Assembly (NCBI RefSeq): GCF_900099775.1
Contig: NZ_FMTM01000003.1
Coordinates: forward strand, 333,097-397,096
Direction of reading: 5' to 3'
DNA from: Rhizobium mongolense subsp. loessense
GTDB lineage: Bacteria; Pseudomonadota; Alphaproteobacteria; Rhizobiales; Rhizobiaceae
DNA: 64,000 nucleotides
The position numbers and the translations under genes are program-made. Numbering within the stretch: position 1 is the stretch's first letter; each line of letters opens with the position of its first letter. A model generated the notes under the pieces. The model had not been told where the DNA came from and searched no databases. It saw nothing but the letters and a program-made list of their open reading frames with translations. Positions 30,831-39,123 of this stretch are shown in pieces.

Positions 30831-31550
30831 TCAGACCTCGTGCGGTTCGTTTTCGGTTTCGGGCTTGAGCGCGTCAGGCAATGGCAGCAGCGCAGCCAAG
30901 GTGATGCCGGCCGCAGCACCCAGGCTGACATGCCAGGGTGAGCCGACATAGTGGTAGGCGATCGCAGAGGCGACCGCGCTGACGAGGGCGACCGGCAGGA
31001 AGTTGTCGCGGTTGCGGAAACCGAGCACGATACCAAGGAAATAGGCGGGCAGCAGGATATCAAGACCGAGCGCCTTCGGGTCGCCGATGAAGCTGCCGAG
31101 CAGTCCGCCGAGAAGGCTGACCAGCACCCAGGGCACATAGATGATGATGCCGAAGCCGAGATACCAGATGAAGGTGACCGGCTTGCCCTCCTCGCCGCGC
31201 TTCACCATCTCGGCGAATTGCGGGTCGACGAGCAGGAAGAAGGTGAAGAACTTCTGCAGCGGCGTGAAATGGCGGAGGTAGCGCGCGATCGCCGCCGAAT
31301 AGAGAACATGGCGGAAGTTGACGGCGAGAATGGAGGCGACGATGAGCCAGGCCTGGACGTTGTTTCCGAAAAGCTCGATGCCGACCATCTGGCTGGCACC
31401 CGCATAGACGGTGGCGCTCATCAGCGTCAGCTCGCCGAGCGACATGCCGTTATCAACGGCCAGGGCGCCGAATAGCGCTGCGAAAGGCGCGGACGCCACG
31501 GCGACGGTGAAGCCGCCCCGCAAACCCTCGACGAAATCCGCGCGACTCAT
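30831..31550 (-). CDS. azlC: AzlC-family branched-chain amino acid exporter large subunit
   Basis: This 239-residue permease subunit begins FVEGLRGGFTVAVASAPFAALFGALA and contains the family stretch MSATVYAGASQMVGIELFG, then several hydrophobic segments. With AzlD it forms an amino-acid export permease in the inner membrane. The start is the ATG at 31550, preceded by AAGGAG and AGGTG; a longer in-frame reading to 31751 runs back through the divergent promoter and into the neighbouring DUF2164 gene and is rejected. The 130-base gap to that gene contains four tandem copies of GATC. Confidence 0.9.
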   Translation of the reverse strand: MSRADFVEGLRGGFTVAVASAPFAALFGALAVDNGMSLGELTLMSATVYAGASQMVGIELFGNNVQAWLIVASILAVNFRHVLYSAAIARYLRHFTPLQKFFTFFLLVDPQFAEMVKRGEEGKPVTFIWYLGFGIIIYVPWVLVSLLGGLLGSFIGDPKALGLDILLPAYFLGIVLGFRNRDNFLPVALVSAVASAIAYHYVGSPWHVSLGAAAGITLAALLPLPDALKPETENEPHEV

Positions 31551-31680
31551 CGGCACCTGTTCTCCTTCAAAACGAACCTGCTCTATGTGCCCAGCGTCTC
31601 TGCCGCAATCGAATTTCCTTGATCGATCGATCGATTTCGCTGAACGGTGGGAATCCCAGACAATGGCAGGAGACGACACG

Positions 31681-31929
31681 ATGAAGCCGATAGACTTTTC
31701 CAAGGAAGATAAGGCGGCACTGATTGGGCGGATCCAGCACTTCTTCGACAAGGAACTGGATCAGCCGGTCGGCCTGCTCAAGTCGGACCTGGTCCTCGAC
31801 TTCTTCGCCAAGGAGGTCGGCGCCGCCTATTACAAGCAAGGCCTGCAGGATGCACATGCGGCGTTTCTGAAGCGTGCCGACGACCTTGCGGACGATATCT
31901 ACGGGCTGGAGCAGGCGGCTCGGGACTGA
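31681..31929 (+). CDS. DUF2164 family protein
   Basis: This is an 82-residue acidic cytoplasmic protein matching DUF2164: IDFSKEDKAALIGRIQHFF, KELDQPVG, LDFFAKEVGAAYYKQGLQDA and a final coiled segment DLADDIYGLEQ. No function is known for the family. The ATG at 31681 has AGGAGA seven bases upstream (31668-31673), which rules out the longer in-frame reading from 31411. It is divergent from azlC and ends three bases before the convergent pncA stop. Confidence 0.88.
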   Translation: MKPIDFSKEDKAALIGRIQHFFDKELDQPVGLLKSDLVLDFFAKEVGAAYYKQGLQDAHAAFLKRADDLADDIYGLEQAARD

Positions 31930-31932
31930 GCC

Positions 31933-32559
31933 TCAGCTGGCGAGAGCCGTCTGGCTGTCGATGATCTCGATGCCGCGTGTGCGCATCTCGTCGATTGCGG
32001 CAGCCACCCCTTCCGGCGTGATGCCGCGGCTTGCATCCTCGATGAAGCGTACATTGACGCCGGGCATCATCTCCAGCGCATCGAGCGCCGAGAATTTGAC
32101 GCAATAGTCTGTCGCCAGGCCGCAGACGTCGAGCTCTGTCACGCCCTGGTCTTCGAGGAAATCGGAAAGCCCGGTCGAGGCATCCTGGCCGTTGTCGCGG
32201 AAGGCGGAATAGCTGTCCACCAGCGGATTTTCGCCCTTTTGCTGGATGAGGTCGATTTCTTCGGATTTCAGCGCCGGATGCAGTTCGGCGTCGAGGGTGT
32301 TCTTTACGCAGTGATCCGGCCACATCATCTGCGCCTTGCCGGAAAGCTCGCCCATTTCGAAAGGCTTCTTGCCTGGATGGGAGGAGGCAAAGCTTCCGTG
32401 GCCGGGTGGATGCCAGTCCTGCGAGGCGACGATCAGATCGTATTTGCCGCTGTCGATGAGCTTGTTTGCGACCGGCACCACCTGATCGCCGTCCGGCACC
32501 GGCAGATTGCCGCCCGGGCAAAAACCATTCTGAATATCGACCAGCAATAACGCTTTCAT
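31933..32559 (-). CDS. pncA: PncA, nicotinamidase
   Basis: PncA hydrolyses nicotinamide to nicotinate for NAD salvage (and would activate pyrazinamide). The 208-residue protein has the catalytic triad of the isochorismatase-like fold: Asp8 in LLVDIQNGFCPGG, Lys108 in IQQKGENP and Cys153 in LATDYCVKF. The metal-site His residues are in QDWHPPGHGSF. The start is the ATG at 32559, where family homology begins; the in-frame start at 32595 adds an unrelated 12 residues. The 200 bases upstream, before the next gene's stop, contain nothing I can identify. Confidence 0.94.
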   Translation of the reverse strand: MKALLLVDIQNGFCPGGNLPVPDGDQVVPVANKLIDSGKYDLIVASQDWHPPGHGSFASSHPGKKPFEMGELSGKAQMMWPDHCVKNTLDAELHPALKSEEIDLIQQKGENPLVDSYSAFRDNGQDASTGLSDFLEDQGVTELDVCGLATDYCVKFSALDALEMMPGVNVRFIEDASRGITPEGVAAAIDEMRTRGIEIIDSQTALAS

Positions 32560-32759
32560 CAGGCGACTCCATACGTTTGCGGTGCAGCATGCCAAGCGGA
32601 TATGCAGCTATCAACTAGTGGATTCGCAGGTGGTCAAGCGCAAGCTTTTTTTGGAGGAAGCGCGCATTGTGCCGCGAGGGAGATGGCACGACGAGGCTTG
32701 CCGGCGCCTCATTCGGGGAAGGCGGGCCCCAAGCCTATCCCAGCGGCACGAGCGGCAAT

Positions 32760-33590
32760 TCACTCGCCGTGCGTTTCGTGGAAGTCGGCCTGGCCGCGCT
32801 TCCAGTAGCCTGCTGCTTTGATCCAGGCTTTCGGATGCTGGCGCTCATCGACCATGATGGCGCGCAGGCGCTTGGCGACGAGGGTTTCGCAGGCGATCCA
32901 GACATAGCCGTCGCCGACGGGAAGCGTGAGGCCACGCAAAGCCTGATCGAGCTGATCCGTGGTCCCGGCCGGTGCCGCGCCGCGATGAAGCCAGAGTGTC
33001 GTCAGCCTGGCCTTGCTTTCCAGCGCCTGCTCCTCTTCGGGATCTGCAACTTCGGCAACGACGAGCGCATGGGCGGAAGCTGGTAGTTCCTCGAGGCGGC
33101 GGCCGATGGCGGGAAGGGCGGTCTCGTCGCCGACAAGCAGATACCAGTCGAAGTCGGTCGCAACCACGAAGGAGCCGCGCGGGCCGCCGACGCCGAGCAT
33201 GTCGCCAGGTTGCGCACGCAATGCCCATTCGGTTGCGGGGCCCGTTTCGTGAAGCGCGAAGTCGAGATCGAGCTCGCCCGTCACCGCGTCGAAGCGCCGG
33301 GGCGTATAATCGCGCAGCGCGGGCTTGTTGGCCGGATCGATCCTGCCTTCGGAACGCATGTCCGGAAAGACCGGTTCTTCGCCGGCGCGCGGCACGAGAA
33401 TCTTGACATGATCGTCATGGCCGAGGCTGACGAAATCGTGAAGATCCGGTCCGGCGAGCGTGATGCGAAGCATCTGCGGCGTCAGTCTTGCAACGCGGCG
33501 GACCGCTAACACGCGCCGCTTGACATCGTGGCGGACGCGCTCAATCCGGTGGCGTTGTTCGGTGGTTTTGGAGGCGGTATCTACCGTCAT
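32760..33590 (-). CDS. Siderophore-interacting FAD-binding protein (ViuB/SIP family)
   Basis: This is a 276-residue flavoprotein that would reduce and release iron from ferric siderophores in the cytoplasm. The FAD-binding N-domain contains RDYTPRRFD and DFALHETGPATEWA followed by GDMLGVGGPRGSFVV; the C-domain has LVGDETALPAIGRRLEELP, typical of the SIP/ViuB family. The last residues KRGQADFHETHGE match the usual end. No siderophore transport gene is adjacent, so the siderophore cannot be named. A perfect 12-bp palindrome lies about 90 bases upstream. Confidence 0.9.
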   Translation of the reverse strand: MTVDTASKTTEQRHRIERVRHDVKRRVLAVRRVARLTPQMLRITLAGPDLHDFVSLGHDDHVKILVPRAGEEPVFPDMRSEGRIDPANKPALRDYTPRRFDAVTGELDLDFALHETGPATEWALRAQPGDMLGVGGPRGSFVVATDFDWYLLVGDETALPAIGRRLEELPASAHALVVAEVADPEEEQALESKARLTTLWLHRGAAPAGTTDQLDQALRGLTLPVGDGYVWIACETLVAKRLRAIMVDERQHPKAWIKAAGYWKRGQADFHETHGE

Positions 33591-33925
33591 CGGGGTTCCT
33601 TGGTTCGGAACCGGGGGCGCGGGACGCGGCCATGCCGCGCCGCTCGCAACCCGGCTCGGGGTCGATCAGCGCGTTGGTTGACGTTAACGTCTACGTGCCG
33701 CGTCAGGCGAGGCGGCATATGTCCCTGTGTCTAACCGTCGCTCGGCGGCTTGGCAAGGACAAAACATGATTTTAAAATGAAGGTTTTGTAATACTTCTCT
33801 GCACGCCCGGCCCGCGAGCGGATTGGAACGCCGACCGGCTCATGCATCCACGGGATGTGTTTGCCCGCTGGCGAAAACTCGGCCATCGCGCTAGATATCT
33901 CGTCCGGCCAGGCGAGGAGACCACA
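33591..33925. other. Intergenic region with palindrome GACGTTAACGTC
   Basis: These 335 bases separate the divergent siderophore-interacting protein and DUF488 genes and contain no credible gene. A perfect palindrome GACGTTAACGTC is at 33680-33691, inside TTGACGTTAACGTCTACG. It is centred about 95 bases upstream of the minus-strand start. It resembles operators of MerR-family regulators such as LiuR, but that link is speculative. No Fur or RirA box is evident. Confidence 0.5.
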
Positions 33926-34327
33926 ATGGCAATCAGCGTCGTGCAACTGGGCTCGCCACGGAGCAAGGACGAGGGCCTGCGCATCGGCACCGTGCGCCGC
34001 CCGCCGCGCGGGGTACCGAAGGAGGAGTTTGCGAGCCGCGACTATTACGACGTCTGGCTGCCGATGCTGTCGCCGAGCCAGGAGCTGGTGGCCGAGGCGA
34101 AGGCAGCGCAAACCGAAGCCGAGTGGAAGGCCTTTTCCCGCGCCTATCTCAAGGAAATGGCCGCACCCGACGCCAGCCGGGTCATTGACACGCTAGCCGC
34201 GCTTTCGCACACCGCCAACTTCGCCGTCGGCTGCTACTGCGAAAACGAAAGCCGCTGCCACCGCAGCCTGCTGCGCGGGCTTCTTGCGGAACGTGGCGCG
34301 CAGCTCAGGGCCAAGGCCAGCGCCTAA
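33926..34327 (+). CDS. DUF488 family protein
   Basis: This 133-residue protein has the DUF488 features: IGTVRRPPRGVPK, the RDYYDVWLPMLSPS stretch, a helical middle, and CYCENESRCHRSLLRGLL with closely spaced Cys and His residues that could bind metal. The family has no settled function. The ATG at 33926 has GAGGAGA five bases upstream; the longer reading from 33842 lacks one. It is followed by a small membrane protein gene. Confidence 0.85.
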   Translation: MAISVVQLGSPRSKDEGLRIGTVRRPPRGVPKEEFASRDYYDVWLPMLSPSQELVAEAKAAQTEAEWKAFSRAYLKEMAAPDASRVIDTLAALSHTANFAVGCYCENESRCHRSLLRGLLAERGAQLRAKASA

Positions 34328-34402
34328 TCGGCAGATGCGCTCTCTTGCCGATCCCGGTTATTTCTGCCTTCCTTGGCCAATAATAGCAGCCGGGAGCAAG
34401 CC

Positions 34403-34750
34403 ATGACCGAGCCAGGGCCAGAAGAGAAGATCGACGCCACCTTCCGCAACGGCTCGCTGACGGCTGCGGGAATCATTCTCGGCTTTTCGCTGAGCTTCAT
34501 CAGCCGCTGGGTCTCCAACCCGAACGACTGGAGCCGCATCGACATCCTGCCGATGCTGCTCTTGACCGTTGGCATCGCTCTGCAGGTGAAGGTCTTCGCC
34601 GACCTTTTGGCGCGGGATTCGCTGATTGCGGCCAAATACGACCGGTCGCGGCGGCTCTTCCTGATCGGATTGGGCATCGTCGCCATCGGCATCGCGATCG
34701 CGCTCGTCAACGATATTCTAGGGATGGGCAAGATGCCGATGATGGGGTGA
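34403..34750 (+). CDS. Small three-helix membrane protein, unknown
   Basis: This product of 115 residues is not one I can name. After an acidic N-tail (TEPGPEEKIDATFRNGS) it has three hydrophobic segments: AAGIILGFSLSFIS, ILPMLLLTVGIALQVKVF and LFLIGLGIVAIGIAIALV, and ends with Met-rich GMGKMPMMG. The ATG at 34403 has GGGAG six bases upstream and is preferred to the reading from 34373. The 260 bases from its stop to the uvrD end hold no gene I can support. Confidence 0.72.
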   Translation: MTEPGPEEKIDATFRNGSLTAAGIILGFSLSFISRWVSNPNDWSRIDILPMLLLTVGIALQVKVFADLLARDSLIAAKYDRSRRLFLIGLGIVAIGIAIALVNDILGMGKMPMMG

Positions 34751-35011
34751 GCGGGCATTCATGCCGATACTCAACCTAAATCCAGCATTGTATTGCAGTC
34801 CCTATACGACGACTGAGCTTGTATTCAACGGCGCAAATTTCTGACCGATGAACGAATGTCGCACGGATGATGAAATCAAGGTTGCGCGCGGCGGAGCCAA
34901 GATGGCTTTTTGCTTCAAGCAATGGGGCGGCATAAACGCGAAAAATGCCGGTACTTAATGTTTCAGGGGCAGACTTGGGACGAGATGCCTCGTGCCGCGC
35001 GGGTGGGCTCG

Positions 35012-37585
35012 TCAAACCCGCTCCACAAACCCATCCAACACCCTCTTCTGCCCGGCCCGATCAAAATCGATCGTCAGCTTGTTGCCCTCGATCCCGGTAA
35101 TATTCCCATTTCCGAATTTCAGGTGGAAGACGCGGTCGCCCATCTGGAAGCGGGAAGGTTCGGTGGAGGTGGATTTGGCGACGAGTTCGCCTTCGATGGT
35201 GCGGCCCTTGGGGCCGCTTTCGCCGTAGCCTATACGTTCGACCGCATGGCCCGAGCGGGTGCCCCAATTGTCGCGGGTGGCGTCGGTCTTGTTGGCTTGG
35301 GCGCGTTTCCAGCCGGGGGTGGAATAGGAATTGGCGAAGGGGTCGGCCTTGTCGAAGCGCGACTGGCCGTAGCCGCCGCGGCCGTAACCGCCGTAGCTCT
35401 GCTCGACTTCGGCGACTTCGACATGGGTTTCCGGCAGTTCGTCGAGGAAGCGCGAGGGGATGGTCGATTGCCAGAGGCCATGGATTCGGCGGTTGGAGAC
35501 GAACCAGATGTGGCAGCGGCGCTTGGCGCGGGTGATGCCGACATAGGCGAGGCGGCGCTCCTCCTCAAGCCCGGCGCGGCCGCTTTCGTCGAGCGAGCGC
35601 TGATGCGGGAAGAGGCCTTCTTCCCAGCCTGGCAGGAAGACAGTGTCGAATTCCAACCCTTTGGCCGAATGCAGCGTCATGATCGAGACGGCGTCGAGGT
35701 CTTCGTTCTGCTCGGCATCCATGACCAGCGCGACGTGCTCCAAAAAGCCACGTAACGACTCGAAGCTCTCCATCGAGCGGATGAGTTCCTTGAGGTTTTC
35801 CAACCGGCCGGGCGCTTCGGCCGTCTTGTCGGCCTTCCACATGTCGGTATAGCCGGACTCCTCGAGGATCTGCTCGGCAAGTTCGGTATGCGGAGTCGTT
35901 TCAAGCCTTTGCTGCCAGTTCCTGAAGCTATGCACCACGTCGAAGAGCGCCTTTCGCGCCTTCGGTTTCAGCTCGTCTGTTTCGATGATGTCGGCGGCTG
36001 CGGCGAGCATCGGGATGTCGCGGGCACGGGCGTAGTCGTGCAGCGAGCGCACGGTCGTGTCGCCAAGGCCGCGCTTTGGGGTGTTGATGATGCGCTCGAA
36101 GGCGAGGTCGTCGGCGGGCTGTGCGACGAGACGGAAATAGGCCATGGCATCGCGGATTTCGAGGCGCTCGTAAAAGCGCGGGCCGCCGATGACGCGGTAG
36201 TTGAGGCCGAGCGTCACGAAGCGATCTTCGAATTCGCGCATCTGGAAGGAGGCGCGCACCAGGATCGCCATGTCGTTGAGGTTATGCTGCTTGCGCTGCA
36301 GGGCCTCAATCTCCTCGCCGATGGCGCGAGCTTCCTCTTCGCTGTCCCAGGAGGCATGCACCTGCACCTTGACGTCTTCCGGATCGACGCGGTCGGTGAA
36401 CAGCGTCTTGCCGAGCCGGCCTTCGTTGTGCGCGATTAGATGCGCGGCGGCGCCGAGGATGTGTTCGGTCGAGCGGTAGTTGCGCTCCAACTTGATGACC
36501 TTGGCGCCCGGGAAATCTTTCTCGAAGCGCAGGATATTGTCCACTTCCGCGCCGCGCCAGCCATAGATCGACTGGTCGTCGTCGCCGACGCAGCAGATGT
36601 TGATGGTGCTGCCCCTGATCTCTCCCCTTGTGGCGGAGATGTCGGGGGAGCCGACAGAGGTGGGTGATTTCGCGCCGGTGCCCGAGGGGATATCCCCTTC
36701 TGTCCTGCCGGGCATTTCTCCCACGCGGCTCGGCCGCTGTGCCAGCAGCCGCAGCCACATGTACTGCGCAGTGTTGGTATCCTGGTATTCGTCGACGAGG
36801 ATATAGCGGAAGCGCTGGTGGTATTCCTTGAGCAGGTCCGGGTTTTTGCGGAAGATGGCGATGGGGTGCATGAGCAGATCGCCAAAGTCGCAGGCGTTCA
36901 AGGTCATCAATCGCGCCTGATAGGCGAAGTATAGTTCCCGGCCCTTGCCGTTGGCAAAGGCACGGGCGTCGCCTTCGGGAATGTCGGCGGGGCCGAGGCC
37001 CTTGTTTTTCCACGTATCGATCATGCCGGCGAATTGCTTGGCCGGCCAGCGCTTGTCGTCGAGGCCCTCGGCCTGGATCAGCTGCTTGACCAGGCGCACG
37101 ACGTCGTCGGTATCAAGGATGGTGAAATCGGACCGCAGGTTAACGAGCTCGGCGTGGCGGCGAAGCAGCCTGACGCCGATCGAGTGGAAGGTGCCGAGCC
37201 AGGGCATGCCTTCGACGGCGCCGCCGACGAGCAGGGCGATGCGCTCCTTCATTTCGCGCGCCGCCTTGTTGGTGAAGGTGACGGCGAGGATCTGCGAGGG
37301 GAAGGCGCGGCCGGTGCTCAAAATATGCGCGATGCGGGTCGTCAGCACGCGGGTCTTGCCTGTGCCGGCGCCCGCCAGGACGAGGACCGGGCCTTCCAGC
37401 GTCTCGACCGCTTCGGTCTGTTCGGGGTTCAGGCCTGCGAGGTAGTCCGGCTGCTTGCCGCCATCGCGGGCCGCCATGGCGCGGGCGGCGATCCCTCCGG
37501 CTGTAGGGGCGGGCGCCTGCGGCTTGCGTGGCGCTTCACCCGGCTCTTCGTCGAAGAAGGGGATATCGTCGAAACTATTGCTCAT
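35012..37585 (-). CDS. uvrD: UvrD/PcrA-type superfamily 1 DNA helicase
   Basis: This is a 3'-5' DNA helicase for repair and replication restart. In the 857 residues I see motif I (VLAGAGTGKTRVLTTR, 69-84), Ia (VTFTNKAAREM), motif II (LVDEYQDTN, 263-271), motif III (VGDDDQSIYGWRGAE, 333-347), motif IV (LERNYRST), motif V (MTLHSAKGLEFDTVFLPG) and motif VI (EERRLAYVGITRAK). Residues from about 286 to 327, between motif II and motif III, are a Gly/Ser/Pro-rich stretch that has no place in this family and is encoded by a palindromic repeat. The frame stays open, so the product may still be active with an extra surface loop. The ATG at 37585 is the family start. Confidence 0.95.
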   Translation of the reverse strand: MSNSFDDIPFFDEEPGEAPRKPQAPAPTAGGIAARAMAARDGGKQPDYLAGLNPEQTEAVETLEGPVLVLAGAGTGKTRVLTTRIAHILSTGRAFPSQILAVTFTNKAAREMKERIALLVGGAVEGMPWLGTFHSIGVRLLRRHAELVNLRSDFTILDTDDVVRLVKQLIQAEGLDDKRWPAKQFAGMIDTWKNKGLGPADIPEGDARAFANGKGRELYFAYQARLMTLNACDFGDLLMHPIAIFRKNPDLLKEYHQRFRYILVDEYQDTNTAQYMWLRLLAQRPSRVGEMPGRTEGDIPSGTGAKSPTSVGSPDISATRGEIRGSTINICCVGDDDQSIYGWRGAEVDNILRFEKDFPGAKVIKLERNYRSTEHILGAAAHLIAHNEGRLGKTLFTDRVDPEDVKVQVHASWDSEEEARAIGEEIEALQRKQHNLNDMAILVRASFQMREFEDRFVTLGLNYRVIGGPRFYERLEIRDAMAYFRLVAQPADDLAFERIINTPKRGLGDTTVRSLHDYARARDIPMLAAAADIIETDELKPKARKALFDVVHSFRNWQQRLETTPHTELAEQILEESGYTDMWKADKTAEAPGRLENLKELIRSMESFESLRGFLEHVALVMDAEQNEDLDAVSIMTLHSAKGLEFDTVFLPGWEEGLFPHQRSLDESGRAGLEEERRLAYVGITRAKRRCHIWFVSNRRIHGLWQSTIPSRFLDELPETHVEVAEVEQSYGGYGRGGYGQSRFDKADPFANSYSTPGWKRAQANKTDATRDNWGTRSGHAVERIGYGESGPKGRTIEGELVAKSTSTEPSRFQMGDRVFHLKFGNGNITGIEGNKLTIDFDRAGQKRVLDGFVERV
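36605..36730. repeat. In-frame mosaic palindromic element inside uvrD
   Basis: On the plus strand, GTGGCGGAGATGTCGGGGGA with CCGACAGAGGTGGG (about 36626-36664) is an imperfect inverted copy of CCCCTTCTGTCC with TGCCGGGCATTTCTCCCAC (about 36693-36723), around a centre of about 30 bases. This sequence style is the common rhizobial intergenic repeat, normally outside genes. Here it adds about 40 codons to uvrD without a stop. Its ends are approximate because there is no homologue to align. Confidence 0.7.
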
Positions 37586-37938
37586 GGCGCGTAATGTAGT
37601 GATTCGGGATGGAAAGGCCAGAAAAGATGTTCTCGGTTCATTCCAGCGCCTGCAAGGACGAAAGCCGACCGTCGCCGACGCGGTGCATTGAGGGCGGCGG
37701 CAGATGCTTGTCCAATCCCCTAAAGTAGCGATTGGTGATTCAGGCCGGAAATACGCTTCCGCTCAAGCAAAAGTGACCTGTTTTCGTGAGGATGGAGATT
37801 ACAATTCTGTAATGACCGGCACGTGCGCTTGATGGCCGCTTGTAAAGGGGCGATATTGTCGCAGTCAGGTGGGGAATATGTCTAAAGGCGCTCTTTCGAT
37901 CCTCCCAGGTCTGACCCCGGGTCCCTTCGGAGACGTGA
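37586..37938. promoter_or_regulatory. RND operon promoter region with operator-like palindrome
   Basis: These 353 bases between the divergent uvrD and efflux genes contain no credible gene. ATTACA (37798-37803) and TGTAAT (37808-37813) are perfect inverted hexamers separated by ATTC, about 130 bases before the adaptor start. Such a site could bind a TetR- or LysR-type regulator of the pump, but no regulator gene is adjacent. GGAGACG just before 37939 is the adaptor's ribosome binding site. Confidence 0.45.
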
Positions 37939-39123
37939 ATGGCTTTTTGGAAGCAGTTTATTCTTTCTCTTATCGTTATTGCAGCCGGCTTTGCCGGATG
38001 GATTTTCCTTGTGCCGGGTGCGGCTGATGTTCTGAGAAGTGCCGGGGTCCCGGAAAACCTTGTCGCCAAGGTGGCTCCTCCCGTGGAGCCCGGTGGGGGT
38101 GCGTCGGCGCAAGGCGAGGGCGCCCAGGGCGGTGGAGGACGCAATGGCGGCGGGCGCAACAACGCCGTTCTGGTCGTGACACAGGCTGTCGTGCAGGGCG
38201 TGGTCAACGACCGGCTCAACGCAATTGGCACAGGCGACGCGATCCGCTCGGTGGCGGTGACGCCGCAGGCAATGGGCACGATCCGCGAAATCCTCATCAA
38301 GTCCGGCGATAAGGTCAAGCAGGGTCAGGTGCTTGCCAAGCTCGACAGCGAGGAGCAGGTGATCGCCAAGGGGCAGGCCGAAGTGGCGCTGAAGAGCGCG
38401 ATCGAGAAATCCAATCTCTATCACAACATCAAATCCAGCGTTGCGCGCATGGACGTATTCGATGCCGAGATCGCCGAGCAAGGCGCGCGGCTGCAGCTGC
38501 AGGCCGCCGAACTCAATCTCACCCGCCGCAACATCGTGGCGCCGATCGACGGCATCGTCGGTATCGTCCCAGTCAACATCGGCGACAACGTGACCACCAG
38601 CACGCCGATCGTGACGCTCGACGACCGCTCGGAAATCCTCGTCGACTACTGGGTGCCGGAGCGCTTCGCCAATACGGTTTCCGTCGGCCAGCCGGTTGAG
38701 GTAACGTCGGTCGCGCGGCCGGGACAGGCGTTCACCGGAGAGGTCCAGGCGGTCGACAACCGCATCGACGCGGCCAGCCGGACCCTGCGCATCCGCGCCA
38801 AGATCGACAACCGCGCGGATGAGCTTCGCGCCGGCATGTCCTTCAATGTCAGCATGAAGTTCGCCGGCGACAAATATCCTGCGGTCGATCCGGTTTCCGT
38901 TCAGTGGGATTCACAGGGCTCTTTCGTCTGGCAGGTGGTCGACGGCAAGTCGCACAAGGTGCGCGTCAGCATCGTGCAACGCAATCCGGATTTCGTCCTC
39001 GTAAAGGCCGGCATCAAGGATGGGGACGCCATCGTGACGCAGGGCCTGCAGCGCGTCCGCGAGGGCGGGCTGGTGCGGACCGGCAATGAACTGGCCTCGA
39101 ACAACGGGGCCAAGACACAATGA
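37939..39123 (+). CDS. RND efflux periplasmic adaptor (membrane fusion protein)
   Basis: The 394-residue adaptor has an N-terminal hydrophobic anchor (FILSLIVIAAGFAGWIFLV), a Gly-rich linker near residues 50-75, and then the HlyD/AcrA-type barrel-sandwich hybrid domain. This shows the split lipoyl motifs MGTIREILIKSGDKVKQGQ and RRNIVAPIDGIVGIVPVNIG, separated by a short coiled hairpin. Beta-barrel and membrane-proximal domains follow. It bridges the inner-membrane pump to an outer-membrane channel. The stop overlaps the pump ATG (ATGA at 39120-39123). No TolC-type gene is adjacent. Confidence 0.93.
   Translation: MAFWKQFILSLIVIAAGFAGWIFLVPGAADVLRSAGVPENLVAKVAPPVEPGGGASAQGEGAQGGGGRNGGGRNNAVLVVTQAVVQGVVNDRLNAIGTGDAIRSVAVTPQAMGTIREILIKSGDKVKQGQVLAKLDSEEQVIAKGQAEVALKSAIEKSNLYHNIKSSVARMDVFDAEIAEQGARLQLQAAELNLTRRNIVAPIDGIVGIVPVNIGDNVTTSTPIVTLDDRSEILVDYWVPERFANTVSVGQPVEVTSVARPGQAFTGEVQAVDNRIDAASRTLRIRAKIDNRADELRAGMSFNVSMKFAGDKYPAVDPVSVQWDSQGSFVWQVVDGKSHKVRVSIVQRNPDFVLVKAGIKDGDAIVTQGLQRVREGGLVRTGNELASNNGAKTQ

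Noticed and set aside
31411..31680. N-terminal extension of the DUF2164 protein
   Set aside because: It would overlap the azlC 5' end; AGGAGA seven bases before the ATG at 31681 sets the start.
34776..35015. 79-codon minus-strand open frame between the small membrane protein gene and uvrD
   Set aside because: It has no ribosome binding site, no recognisable domain and runs into the uvrD end.
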